A program made the translations under genes and the position numbers. DNA of 64,000 nt from Sphingobacteriales bacterium JAD_PAG50586_3 (GTDB taxonomy: Bacteria; Bacteroidota; Bacteroidia; CAMBQF01): positions 1,754,616 to 1,818,615 of the forward strand of contig CP096135.1 of NCBI GenBank assembly GCA_023213195.1. The letters run 5' to 3'. Below are positions 9,629 through 18,598 of the stretch, piece after piece. Below the pieces are notes generated by a model, which was given only the letters and a program-made list of their open reading frames with translations, made no database searches and had not been told where the DNA came from. The number at the start of each line of letters is the position of its first letter. Within the stretch, counting starts at the first letter, position 1.

Positions 9629-10024
9629 ATGGAAACACCACAACGCTTTTTATTAATAGATGATGACCCGAGTAACAATCTGCTTACCAAAATATCAATT
9701 AAAAAAGTAATTGATAATGCTGAGGTTATTGCCCACACAATGCCCGAAGCAGGCATACAATATATTATTGATGAGTATGCTGCAAACCCTGTGCAAACGG
9801 TGTTGTTTTTAGATATTAACATGCCAACCCTATCGGGCTGGGATGTGCTTGATAAGTTTGCCGAAATACCCGAATTGATAGTGCCCAATTTTACTATCTA
9901 CGTGCTATCATCGTCGGTAGACCCGTCAGACAAGGCAAAGGCCGCAAGCAATAATTTAGTAGCAGGCTATTTAGAAAAACCACTATCGCGCGAGGTGTTA
10001 AAATCTATGTTTCAACTAGCGTAG
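9629..10024 (+). CDS. Single-domain response regulator (receiver 1)
   Basis: CheY-like receiver of 131 residues with no output domain. It shows the acidic pocket FLLIDDDPSNN, the phospho-acceptor in VLFLDINMP (Asp about 61), the switch residues YVLSSSVD, and the conserved Lys in GYLEKPLS. It sits directly downstream of kinase 1 and is very similar to the receivers at 13764 and 14310. It must act through protein-protein contact or as a phosphorelay intermediate; its target is not in view. Confidence 0.93.
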   Translation: METPQRFLLIDDDPSNNLLTKISIKKVIDNAEVIAHTMPEAGIQYIIDEYAANPVQTVLFLDINMPTLSGWDVLDKFAEIPELIVPNFTIYVLSSSVDPSDKAKAASNNLVAGYLEKPLSREVLKSMFQLA

Positions 10025-10100
10025 GTAGATTTTTCTTTTCTCACAATTTCAAAGAACTTTCATTTTTAACATTCCTCTAAGAGGAGTGCCTGAAAGGCTG

Positions 10101-10180
10101 AGGAGTTCTTCACTTCTCAATCCCGCACAGCTGTAACAAAATTTAACGTTTTTGCAACACTCTCCGATAATAAATTTCCT
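10101..10180 (+). repeat. 80-base direct repeat, copy A
   Basis: Shares with 10408-10487 a run containing CTTCACTTCTCAA, CCCGCAC and AAAATTTAACGTTTTTGCAAC with only scattered differences. No coding capacity; flanked by palindromic G/C elements. Confidence 0.75.
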
Positions 10181-10407
10181 CCCCTACTCGTAAGGGGGGC
10201 GACGAAGGAGGACGGTGAGGTTACTAAATATCCGATAAACAAGACCTAAAACCAATGGGCTATAACCCTTGTGGCGGTAAATATTTTTTACAAAATGAAC
10301 TTGACAAATTATATTTTCTGTTCTCAAAATTTCCGATAATAAATTTAATCCCCTTCTAAGAGGGCTTACATTACAGACCCTAGCGTAAGTAGGTACCTGA
10401 AAAGGCG

Positions 10408-10487
10408 GGGAGTCCTTCACTTCTCAACCCCGCACGGTTGTAGTAAAATTTAACGTTTTTGCAACGCCCTCCAATAACAAATTTCCT
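10408..10487 (+). repeat. 80-base direct repeat, copy B
   Basis: Second copy of the repeat at 10101-10180, same orientation, about 300 bases apart. Degenerate fragments (AAATTTCGCAAAATGAAC near 10552 and ACAAAATGAACTTG near 10289) suggest older copies between and after. Confidence 0.75.
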
Positions 10488-11121
10488 TGCCCTAATTGTT
10501 AAAGGACAGAGGGTACGGAAGAACGGTATAAACCCCACGCGGCTGTAAATAAATTTCGCAAAATGAACCTTAACTCCCGAGGAGTGAAATGGTAATAGAA
10601 AACTTTGTGAGTCGAATCTTCCGTCCCTAATTTTAGGGAGGGGTTGGGAGAGGGTACGAAAAGGCATAAAGGCAGTTTTAGGCTTGCCCCAACATTAACT
10701 GTTGGGTTACTACAAAGATACAACCCCAAACACCCCTTTGTCAAGAAATTGGAAAACTAAAAGTTACCCCATATCCCAATGTAGCAACATATAAAATTGG
10801 CACATAAATACTTGTTTATCATGGTGTTATTATAAATCATATAGTCTTGCATACGGCAGATATATCATAGGTTATAATATATTGAGTTTTATTTAAATTA
10901 TTGATAATTAGTATTTTATGATGGTTAGTAATTGCAATTTTTACATAATTAAATACATATAGATATTATAATTTAAATAGTATTGCACACTTTTTATGTT
11001 AGTATTATACCTAATTTTGTATTGAGCATTTTTATGGTTATTAGACATTAGGCTGGCGATTCCATTCCCCAACAATTTCAAGTACTCATAATCTATCCTA
11101 TTTGCATATATCATATAGAAT

Positions 11122-13737
11122 ATGAGTAACGTAGAGAATTATAATTCATTGTACAATAAGGGTAATGGAAATATTTCAGATAAATTTTCTGATGATATAA
11201 TCAATATTTTACCCGGTACATTTTCTATTATTTCTGCCGAAGGAAAAATACTTAAATGGAATAAAAAGCTGGCTGATGTGTTTGGTTTTTCTAATGAAGA
11301 AATAGCTGCCATTGGTCCTTTGGGTTTTTTTGATGAAAAAGACCATGCATTAATTTCAGATAAAATTGTTGAGGCTTTTACATCGGGCTATGCCGAGGTT
11401 GAAGTAGAATCGGTTACAAAAAATAAACAAAAAATACATTTCCTTTATACGGCAAATGCTATTCAATACTTGGGGCAAAGCTGTATAGCTGTTATAGGTA
11501 TAGATATTTCAGCAAAAAAATCCGAAGAATTAAAGTTCAAAAGGCTTATAGAAAATTCTTTGGTAGGCGCTGCCATAATGCAAAACAACAAGTTTGTGTA
11601 TGTTAACGCCCGCTATGCCGAAATTTTTGGCTATACCCAGCAGGAAATGCTGGATAAAAACCCTGTAGATTTTTTAGTTTTTAAACCCGATGTTGAAAGT
11701 GTAAAAGAACATGTACAAGACCGTATAGATGGTATTGTAGAAACAGCGCACTACGAAACGCGTGCAATAAGAAAAGATGGTTCTATAGTTTGGGTAGAGG
11801 TACACGGTAGGTTAGCCAATTATAATGGCGAGCCTGCTATTATGGGCAATATACTGGACATAACAGCAAGAAAAGAACTACAGAATGAGCAGTCTATCTT
11901 TGCTTCAATTGTAGACTCATCACTAGATGCTATTTTATCTATAAACCTGGATGGGTTTATCGGGACGTGGAACAAGGGAGCGGAAAATGTTTTTGGACAT
12001 TTAGCCAATGAGGTAATTGGCAAGCACGTTTTTATATTAATACCCGAAGAAAGGCAGCACGAAGAGATTGAAATACTTACAAAAATTAGAAATGGGCAAA
12101 CGGTTGAACTTTATGAAACAAAGCGGCTAACAAAAGACGGGCGTTTAATAGATATTTCACTTACCGTATCGCCGCTTAAAGATGTTGTCGGTACTATAAT
12201 TGGTGCTACAAAAATTGCTAGGGATATTACCGAAAAAAGAAAATCGGAAAAGGAAATTCTAGAGCGTGAGCAACGCTATAATAATGCTTTGCAGGGTATA
12301 GAGGCTGGTGTTTGGGATTATTACGACCTTGAAAACCGTTTGCTACTGCTATCGCCAAGGTACTTACAACTTATGGGGCGTGTGTATGAAGACCGCCCGT
12401 ATACACAAGAAGAGTTGGAAAGTTGGATAGACCCAGATGATTACAAACTATCGGAAGTAGCTTTTATTGACTACTTGAGTAATAAAACACCCCACTATAA
12501 AATAGACCTGCGCTATATAATGGCCGATGGTAGTAAACGGTGGTTTTCTAATAGCGGAAAGGCAGCGTACGATAGCGAAGGCAATTTATTGAGAATAGTA
12601 GGTTCTATTATAGATATACACGAGAAGAAAATTGCCGAAGAGGCTATTCGGGTTAGTGAAGAAACCCAAAGGTTGGTTATGGAATCGTCGTTAGATGCTG
12701 TTATATGCATTAACATGAAAGGCGAAATTATCCTGTGGAGTAAACGTGCCGAAGAAACTTTTGGCTGGACAGAGGCCGAAGCAAAGGGCAAAACACTGGC
12801 AGAAACCATAATACCCGAAAAATACAGGGAGCAGCACGCCATTGGGTTTAAGCATTACTTAGCCTCTAATAGCGGCCCTTTATTAGGTAAATTAATAGAG
12901 ATTGCAGCACTAAACAAAGCAGGGCAAGAGTTTCCTGTTGAAATGAGTATAGTGTCTATAGGCAATGGAAACGACAGGTTTGCCTGCGGCTTTCTGCGCG
13001 ATATTAGCGTACGTAAGGCTACTGAAATGCAAAAAGATAAACTGGCTGCCAATATGTTGCAACGTAATAAAGATTTGGAACAGTTTGCCTACATCGTATC
13101 GCACAACCTGCGTGCACCGGTAGCAAATATTATTGGCTTTGCCGAAATTTTTAATGATACCTCTTACAGCATTGATGAAAAACAGGTTTTTGCAGACCAC
13201 CTTGCAACATCTGCCAATAAGCTTGATGGGGTTATAAAAGACCTTAACTACATTTTACAGGTAAAACAGGAAATTAGCGAGCGTAAAGAAAGCGTAAGTT
13301 TTAGTAGCTTGGTAAGTGATATTGAAAATAGCATCATCAATATGATTAATAAAGAGAAGGTAACCATACGTGCCAACTTTAGTGCTATTGATGAGGTTGT
13401 TACCATTAAAAGCTATTTGTACAGCATATTTTACAACCTTATAACAAACAGCATAAAATACCGCCGCAAAGGCATTGCGCCTGTAATTGAAATTACAAGT
13501 AAACTGAACAAAGACAGCATTGCTATTGTTGTTGAAGACAATGGTATGGGCATAGACCTAACCCAAAAAGGCGAACAGGTTTTTGGTCTTTACAAGCGGT
13601 TTCATACACAAGCTGCCGAAGGTAAGGGCATGGGCTTATACATGACAAAAACACAAGTAGAAGCTATAGGTGGAAAAATATTTATAGCCAGCGAGGTTAA
13701 CGAGGGCACTGTGTTTACAATAGAATTGCCAGTTTAA
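11122..13737 (+). CDS. Multi-PAS sensor histidine kinase (kinase 2)
   Basis: Cytoplasmic sensor kinase of 871 residues in one intact frame. Five PAS/PAC units precede the kinase core; their ends are marked by DISAKKSEE, DITARKELQ, DITEKRKSE, DIHEKKIAE and DISVRKATE. The kinase core has H-box EQFAYIVSHNLRAP (His about 660), N-box NLITNSIKYRRK, DNGMGIDL, and GKGMGLYMTKTQ. Core and linker (KLAANMLQRNKDLEQF) are close to kinases 1 and 3, so the three arose by duplication with changing PAS number. No membrane helix. Its receiver follows after 26 bases. Confidence 0.93.
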   Translation: MSNVENYNSLYNKGNGNISDKFSDDIINILPGTFSIISAEGKILKWNKKLADVFGFSNEEIAAIGPLGFFDEKDHALISDKIVEAFTSGYAEVEVESVTKNKQKIHFLYTANAIQYLGQSCIAVIGIDISAKKSEELKFKRLIENSLVGAAIMQNNKFVYVNARYAEIFGYTQQEMLDKNPVDFLVFKPDVESVKEHVQDRIDGIVETAHYETRAIRKDGSIVWVEVHGRLANYNGEPAIMGNILDITARKELQNEQSIFASIVDSSLDAILSINLDGFIGTWNKGAENVFGHLANEVIGKHVFILIPEERQHEEIEILTKIRNGQTVELYETKRLTKDGRLIDISLTVSPLKDVVGTIIGATKIARDITEKRKSEKEILEREQRYNNALQGIEAGVWDYYDLENRLLLLSPRYLQLMGRVYEDRPYTQEELESWIDPDDYKLSEVAFIDYLSNKTPHYKIDLRYIMADGSKRWFSNSGKAAYDSEGNLLRIVGSIIDIHEKKIAEEAIRVSEETQRLVMESSLDAVICINMKGEIILWSKRAEETFGWTEAEAKGKTLAETIIPEKYREQHAIGFKHYLASNSGPLLGKLIEIAALNKAGQEFPVEMSIVSIGNGNDRFACGFLRDISVRKATEMQKDKLAANMLQRNKDLEQFAYIVSHNLRAPVANIIGFAEIFNDTSYSIDEKQVFADHLATSANKLDGVIKDLNYILQVKQEISERKESVSFSSLVSDIENSIINMINKEKVTIRANFSAIDEVVTIKSYLYSIFYNLITNSIKYRRKGIAPVIEITSKLNKDSIAIVVEDNGMGIDLTQKGEQVFGLYKRFHTQAAEGKGMGLYMTKTQVEAIGGKIFIASEVNEGTVFTIELPV

Positions 13738-13763
13738 ACCAATACATAAACCAACCACTTATT

Positions 13764-14151
13764 TTGACTACTCCAAACAATTTTTTAATTATTGATGACG
13801 ACTCTACCAACAATATGTTGTGCGAGGCCGCGCTTAAAAAGCCTTTGCCGGGGCCGATGTAATTTCTTTTGTAAATCCTGATGATGGTATTAAGTACATA
13901 GAAAATATTTACCCCTAAACCCTGTACCCACTATCCTTTTTCTAGATGTTAGTATGCCATCGCTAAGCGGGTGGGATGTTCTACGAAAATTTAAAATCAA
14001 TTTACACCAATTAGCCCCGCAAATTTCTATTTATATTTTATCAGCATCAATGGACAGTGCCGATAAATGGCACGCCGAAGAAAACGAATTGGTAAAAGGC
14101 TATATATCAAAACCATTATCCAAAAATAAAATACTAGCGCTTTTTGGGTAA
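13764..14151 (+). CDS. Single-domain response regulator (receiver 2), frameshifted
   Basis: Receiver close to those at 9629 and 14310. Reading from TTG at 13764 gives TTPNNFLIIDDDSTNN, aligning residue for residue with the ATG-started paralogues, so TTG is the likely start. The frame breaks near 13836 (after AALKK) and again near 13912 (a C-run one base short); joined, it continues AFAGADVISFVNPDDGIKYIENIYP, then FLDVSMPSLSGWDVL with the phospho-Asp, and SKPLSK with the conserved Lys. Two breaks in 390 bases could mean real decay, but they look like the homopolymer errors seen throughout the window. Confidence 0.7.
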
Positions 14152-14309
14152 TGCCTGGTAGTGCATGCTAAAATTACGGTTACATAAAGCCATAATATCA
14201 ATGTTTAAACAATGTAAATTATTATTTATAATGTGTTTAAAGTAATAGTATACCATTGTTTTTTAAATATAATAGTTACTATTGTAATGAGCATATTATC
14301 CAAAAAACC

Positions 14310-14702
14310 ATGACAGTACCACAACGCTTTTTATTGATAGATGACGACCCTAGCAACAACCTGCTTACTAAAATTTCTATAAAAAAAATTATAGGTGCTG
14401 TAGATGTTGTAGACTTTACCTTGCCCGAACGGGGTGTGGAATATGTTGTGAATGAGTATAGCAATAGCCCTGTAAATACGGTATTGTTTTTAGATATTAA
14501 CATGCCTGTTCTTACCGGGTGGGAGGTATTAGATAAACTAACCGAGGTGGCTCATTTGGTAGTGCCGCATATTTCTATCTACATCCTCTCCTCATCTGTA
14601 GACCCTGCTGATAAACAAAAGGCAGTAAGCAACCCACTAGTAACCGGGTATTTAGAAAAACCCCTTACCCGCGACACATTGCGTAGCCTGTTTCCATTAT
14701 AA
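14310..14702 (+). CDS. Single-domain response regulator (receiver 3)
   Basis: Intact 130-residue CheY-like receiver starting TVPQRFLLIDDDPSNN, with phospho-Asp in FLDINMPVLTGW and conserved Lys in YLEKPLTRD. ATG 14310 is chosen because it aligns with receiver 1; the longer upstream reading has no counterpart. It is nearly a copy of receiver 1 but has no kinase directly upstream: it follows receiver 2 after about 160 AT-rich bases. Confidence 0.92.
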   Translation: MTVPQRFLLIDDDPSNNLLTKISIKKIIGAVDVVDFTLPERGVEYVVNEYSNSPVNTVLFLDINMPVLTGWEVLDKLTEVAHLVVPHISIYILSSSVDPADKQKAVSNPLVTGYLEKPLTRDTLRSLFPL

Positions 14703-14754
14703 GAAACGATTATTTAGAGCAATAAAAAGTGAAATTATTTGGTGGGGTTGGGCA

Positions 14755-15200
14755 CTAGTACTGTTCGTCAGGGTCTTTTTCTATTATCCAGTACATTTTT
14801 ATCTCCTCCATACAGGTTACAAAACCATCAATACTTACCGGTTTTGCAATTAGGGCCCTGGCGCCCATTTCAAGGCACTTTCCACTGTCGGGGTGGTCTT
14901 TAGAGGCTGTCAGCACCACTACCGGCATTTTGTTTACCTCGCCGGTTTCATGCAGCTTTGCCATAACCTCCCAACCATCAACCTTTGGCATTTTTAAATC
15001 CAGTAAAACTAAAGCGGGGGTATCGGTAATATCCCTGTCGGCATACTCGCCGCGGCATAATAAAAAATCAAGAGCAAAAACGCCGTTTATTAGATGTATA
15101 ACAGGGTTGGTAACATTACATTTTTTAATACCCGCATGGTCATCTCTGCATCGTGCATGTTATCATCAACCAGTAAGATATAAGGAACTTTGTCAGGCAT
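14755..15200 (-). CDS. Rcp1-like response regulator (receiver 4), frameshifted
   Basis: Receiver of the longer Rcp1-like type, about 148 residues, divergent from receivers 1-3. From ATG 15200: MPDKVPYILLVDDNMHDAEMT, then after a break near 15120 (A-run one base short) CNVTNPVIHLINGVFALDFL, LLDLKMPKVDGWEVM with phospho-Asp, VVLTASKD and the Lys in LIAKPV. It lies on the opposite strand to the rest of the signalling island. Proteins of this type usually pair with PAS or phytochrome-like kinases, which fits the neighbouring kinase 3. Confidence 0.8.
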
Positions 15201-15592
15201 AGTAAAAAAGAAATTTCTACAAATATAAAAATAACGGGGGAAGCCAAAATTAAAACAGTCACGCTCTCCATAGCGGTAATAGATTAAAGATGGCAGCCCC
15301 GCGTTATGGGATTGCCCTCTCATCCTTCTACATTTAGTGTACTTATGGAGATTCGACTGTTAAGAGAAGAGGGAAATTTCTTTAAGGCTTATTTCATCCT
15401 TATGGTACAAAGATAGTTTAATTAACTGACAGTCAATTTTTTTAATCAAATGGTAACTTAAATTGCTGGTAGCTAAGGGGTAAATTTATTTTCATTAATT
15501 TACAATGCTATTTACTAAGTCTTTCAAATTCAATTATTAATTCTTACTTTGTTCAATTAAAAACCTAATATTCTGACCGGAACTTTATCCAA
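15201..15592. other. Divergent spacer between receiver 4 and kinase 3
   Basis: 392 bases of AT-rich sequence with no credible gene. It should hold both divergent promoters, but I see no well-spaced TTG/TAnnTTTG pair. Confidence 0.5.
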
Positions 15593-17458
15593 ATGGAAAA
15601 CGCCGAATCATTAAATGCTGATATTAAAATACTCGAAGAAAAAGACCTTTCAGACTATGTAATTAACTGCATGCCCGGTGTGTTCTTTCTACAAACCGAA
15701 GAGGGCAAATACATTAGGTGGAATGATAATTTTGAAAGGGTATCGGGCTACACTAAACAAGAAATTTTGGGTCTTAATGCCTTCGATTTTTTTGATGGAG
15801 ATAACAAACAGTTAATTGCAGACCGCATTGCCGATGCTTTTACCCAAGGCAAATCGCAGGTAGAAGCTACCATTGTTAGAAAAACCGGCGAAAGGGTACC
15901 CTATTACTTTATGGGCTGCGGGGTAATATACAATGGCCAACGTTGCATTATAGGGGCGGGGGTAGATATTACCGAGAAAATAAAAATGGAGGAGATAGTG
16001 CATAAGAGCGAAAAGAAATACCACTCGCTGTTTGAACAAGCTACCGATGCTATTTTTATTTGCGATTTTGATGGCTATTTTGTTGATGTAAACCAGAGTA
16101 TGTGCACTATTATTGGTTATACTAAAGAAGAACTGTTGGGCATGCATGCAAGCAAAATAGTAGAGCCTGAAAACCTGCAAACAAACCCCATACCTTACGA
16201 TAGGTTACACCAAGGTGAACACATGCTTAACAAGCGCAAAGTTATTTGTAAAGATGGTACTTTGCTTCACTTTGAGGTAAATATTAAGCGGCTTGATGAT
16301 AATATGATAATGGCCATTGCGCGCGATATTACCGAGCGCAAAAAAATGGAAGAAGAAAAAGAGCGCGCTACCTATTTGTTAAACGAGCGGGTAAAAGAGC
16401 TTTCTACCCTTTATGGCATTAGCCGTATGTTACAAGCATTGCACACTAATATTGATGATACCCTGCTAGCCTTAGCAAGCGCTATGCTTAATGGCTGGCA
16501 GTTTGGCAACACGGCCGCGGCCCGCATTGTATACAACAACGTAGAGTACAAAACACCCAACTTTGGCCCCGGCGTGGCTAACCAATCGGCAAATTTTACA
16601 ACCTTTGGCGGTGTGCAGGGTAGGGTAGAGGTGGTGTATTTTGATGATAAGCCTGCTGCATTTGAAGGGCCCTTTTTAAAAGAAGAGCGAGACTTGCTAA
16701 ATATGCTTACCGAAATGCTTAAAGTATACATAGAGCGTAAGCTAGTAGACAAACAACGCGAGGAAGTAGCCAGCGACCTTATGCAACGCAACAAAGACCT
16801 TGAGCAGTTTGCCTACATCATATCGCACAACCTGCGTGCCCCGGTAGCCAATATCATGGGCTTTACCGATGTGTTGAATGATGATGATATTGATTCCGAA
16901 ACACAAAAAACATACATTAATGAGTTAAATATCTCGGTTTCAAAGCTTGATGAGGTTATACGTGATTTGAATACTATACTACAGGTGCGCCGAGAGGTTA
17001 GCGAGGTTAAAGAGCAGGTAAGCTTTGGCAAAACCATAAACAATGTGCAGGTAAGCATTAAAAATATGATAGCCAAAGAGGGTGTGCAAATTGAAACAGA
17101 CTTTGTTGAGGTTGACGAAATTATCACCCTTAAAAGCTATATACACAGCATATTTTACAACCTTATATCAAATAGCATTAAGTACCGCCGTGCCGATGTG
17201 GCCCCGGTAATTTCTGTAACAAGCCGCAAAAGCGGCAACAGGGTTATTCTTGAATTTGAAGACAATGGCCTGGGCATAGATTTAAATACCAAAGGCAACC
17301 AGGTATTTGGCCTGTACAAGCGGTTCCACACCCATGCAGAGGGTAAGGGCATTGGCCTGTACATGACCAAAACCCAAATAGAAACCCTGGGCGGAAAAAT
17401 TAGCGTAGATAGCAAAGTAGGAGAGGGCACCCGCTTTACAATAGAATTGCCTGTATAA
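15593..17458 (+). CDS. PAS/GAF-like sensor histidine kinase (kinase 3)
   Basis: Cytoplasmic sensor kinase of 621 residues, intact. Two PAS domains (ends DITEKIKMEE and DITERKKMEE) are followed by a segment (about 265-390, NERVKELSTLYGISRMLQ...) that looks like a degenerate GAF-type sensor, then H-box EQFAYIISHNLRAP (His about 411), N-box NLISNSIKYRR, DNGLGIDL and GKGIGLYMTKTQ. The kinase core is paralogous to kinases 1 and 2. No receiver follows; the nearest ones are receiver 3 and the divergent receiver 4. Confidence 0.92.
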   Translation: MENAESLNADIKILEEKDLSDYVINCMPGVFFLQTEEGKYIRWNDNFERVSGYTKQEILGLNAFDFFDGDNKQLIADRIADAFTQGKSQVEATIVRKTGERVPYYFMGCGVIYNGQRCIIGAGVDITEKIKMEEIVHKSEKKYHSLFEQATDAIFICDFDGYFVDVNQSMCTIIGYTKEELLGMHASKIVEPENLQTNPIPYDRLHQGEHMLNKRKVICKDGTLLHFEVNIKRLDDNMIMAIARDITERKKMEEEKERATYLLNERVKELSTLYGISRMLQALHTNIDDTLLALASAMLNGWQFGNTAAARIVYNNVEYKTPNFGPGVANQSANFTTFGGVQGRVEVVYFDDKPAAFEGPFLKEERDLLNMLTEMLKVYIERKLVDKQREEVASDLMQRNKDLEQFAYIISHNLRAPVANIMGFTDVLNDDDIDSETQKTYINELNISVSKLDEVIRDLNTILQVRREVSEVKEQVSFGKTINNVQVSIKNMIAKEGVQIETDFVEVDEIITLKSYIHSIFYNLISNSIKYRRADVAPVISVTSRKSGNRVILEFEDNGLGIDLNTKGNQVFGLYKRFHTHAEGKGIGLYMTKTQIETLGGKISVDSKVGEGTRFTIELPV

Positions 17459-17471
17459 ACCTAAATAACAA

Positions 17472-18479
17472 CTACGTTAAAATACTATTTACCGGTTGCA
17501 AAGCAGCTGGTAAATCAGTTTCATCAAGCATCTCGCGCAGGTCTATTTCTATGGTGCGGCTCAGGGCTGTAATAGGTACATCGTTAGCGCTGCCTTCAAA
17601 AGGGTTTTCGGTACTTTCGCCTACCCGCTCCAGCGATGTAAATACCCACATAACAATAACACTAAAAGGTATAGTAAGCCAAGCCATACCATTGCCCAGT
17701 TTATCAAACTCTTTAACCATACCAAAGGGTACCATAAAAATAAATAGCCAAATAAATAATGTGTTTATAGTAGCAAATTGTCTGGGGTAGGGGTAGTTTT
17801 TTATACGCTCGCATTTGCCTTGGCTGTCGTATAAATCTTTAAGTAAAAGCTCCAGTTCTACATAGCGGTTATTCTCAATAAACCCATCATCGGCAAGCCT
17901 TTTTAAGTGTGCGCTTTGCAATGCTATTATTTGGGTGGCACGGTTTTTCTTTTTCAGCACATAATTAAACTCTTCAGCACTTAGGTATTCTTTCAGTTCA
18001 TCCTCCAGCTTATTTACCCATTCATCAACAGTAAAATATTTAAGGTATTCAATGTTATAGCTTTTATCCATATTCTCCCAGGTGCGTTTTTCGCGCAGCT
18101 GAAAGCGCAATGCTGTAAGCCAAGCAATATGCCGGTATACAAGGTCTTTATGTATTTGCTTTAGCTCCTCGCTGCTTGCGCCGGGCTTGCTAACAAAATC
18201 GCGAGACATTACACCCCAGCTGCGGCTGGTGTTTACTATAGCGCCCCATATTTGGCGGGCCTCCCATGCGCGGGCGTACGTAGCGTTGTTTCTAAAGCCT
18301 GCAATAAAAGCCGCAGCGGTGCCAAGCAGGGCCACAGGCACCCACGTTATGCCTACCCATTTAATATCAAGCCCGGCATATAAAATGGTGGGTATTATAG
18401 CTAAAACAGTTAGTATATAAATGTCGCGGCGCGTCCACATTAAAAACTCTGTAAGCTTATAGCTTCTTCCCGAATGCAT
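17472..18479 (-). CDS. Bestrophin family anion channel
   Basis: Predicted pentameric anion channel, 335 residues, of the bestrophin/RFP-TM (UPF0187) family. Features: RDIYILTVLAIIPTILY first helix, the AAFIAGFRNNATYARAWEAR motif just after the second helix that is typical of the family, a long amphipathic middle section, and a second pair of helices (LFIWLFIFMVPFGMV and FSVIVMWVFTSLERVGE) followed by ENPFEGSANDVPI, the conserved acidic segment. It converges with kinase 3, with only 13 bases between their stops. Confidence 0.9.
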   Translation of the reverse strand: MHSGRSYKLTEFLMWTRRDIYILTVLAIIPTILYAGLDIKWVGITWVPVALLGTAAAFIAGFRNNATYARAWEARQIWGAIVNTSRSWGVMSRDFVSKPGASSEELKQIHKDLVYRHIAWLTALRFQLREKRTWENMDKSYNIEYLKYFTVDEWVNKLEDELKEYLSAEEFNYVLKKKNRATQIIALQSAHLKRLADDGFIENNRYVELELLLKDLYDSQGKCERIKNYPYPRQFATINTLFIWLFIFMVPFGMVKEFDKLGNGMAWLTIPFSVIVMWVFTSLERVGESTENPFEGSANDVPITALSRTIEIDLREMLDETDLPAALQPVNSILT

Positions 18480-18544
18480 AGTGTAATTTATTTATGCAAT
18501 TATAAGTTAATTAGCAATAAAACATTTTTGGGCTATATTATTTC

Positions 18545-18576
18545 TTTGGGATTATTGGTGGGGATTTTTACATTTG
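18545..18576 (+). promoter_or_regulatory. Bacteroidota-type promoter of the SprB-repeat protein gene
   Basis: TTTG at 18545-18548 and TACATTTG at 18569-18576, separated by 20 bases, match the -33/-7 pattern. The ATG follows 22 bases after the -7 element. Confidence 0.75.
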
Positions 18577-18598
18577 TAAACACGCTCAAAAAAACCAC

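Larger units (their letters stand above)
10025..11121. other. Repeat-bearing and AT-rich spacer between kinase modules
   Basis: About 1.1 kb without a credible gene. The left 700 bases hold two copies of an 80-base repeat and fragments of G/C-rich palindromic elements (around 10180-10210, 10350-10420, 10495-10520 and 10620-10655). The right 380 bases are very AT-rich and probably hold the promoter of kinase 2; TAATTTTG at 11012-11019 matches the -7 consensus but has no well-spaced -33. Confidence 0.7.

Noticed and set aside
10025..11121. CRISPR array in the repeat region
   Set aside because: Only two long copies, 228 bases apart, with no short regular repeats or unique spacers and no cas genes.
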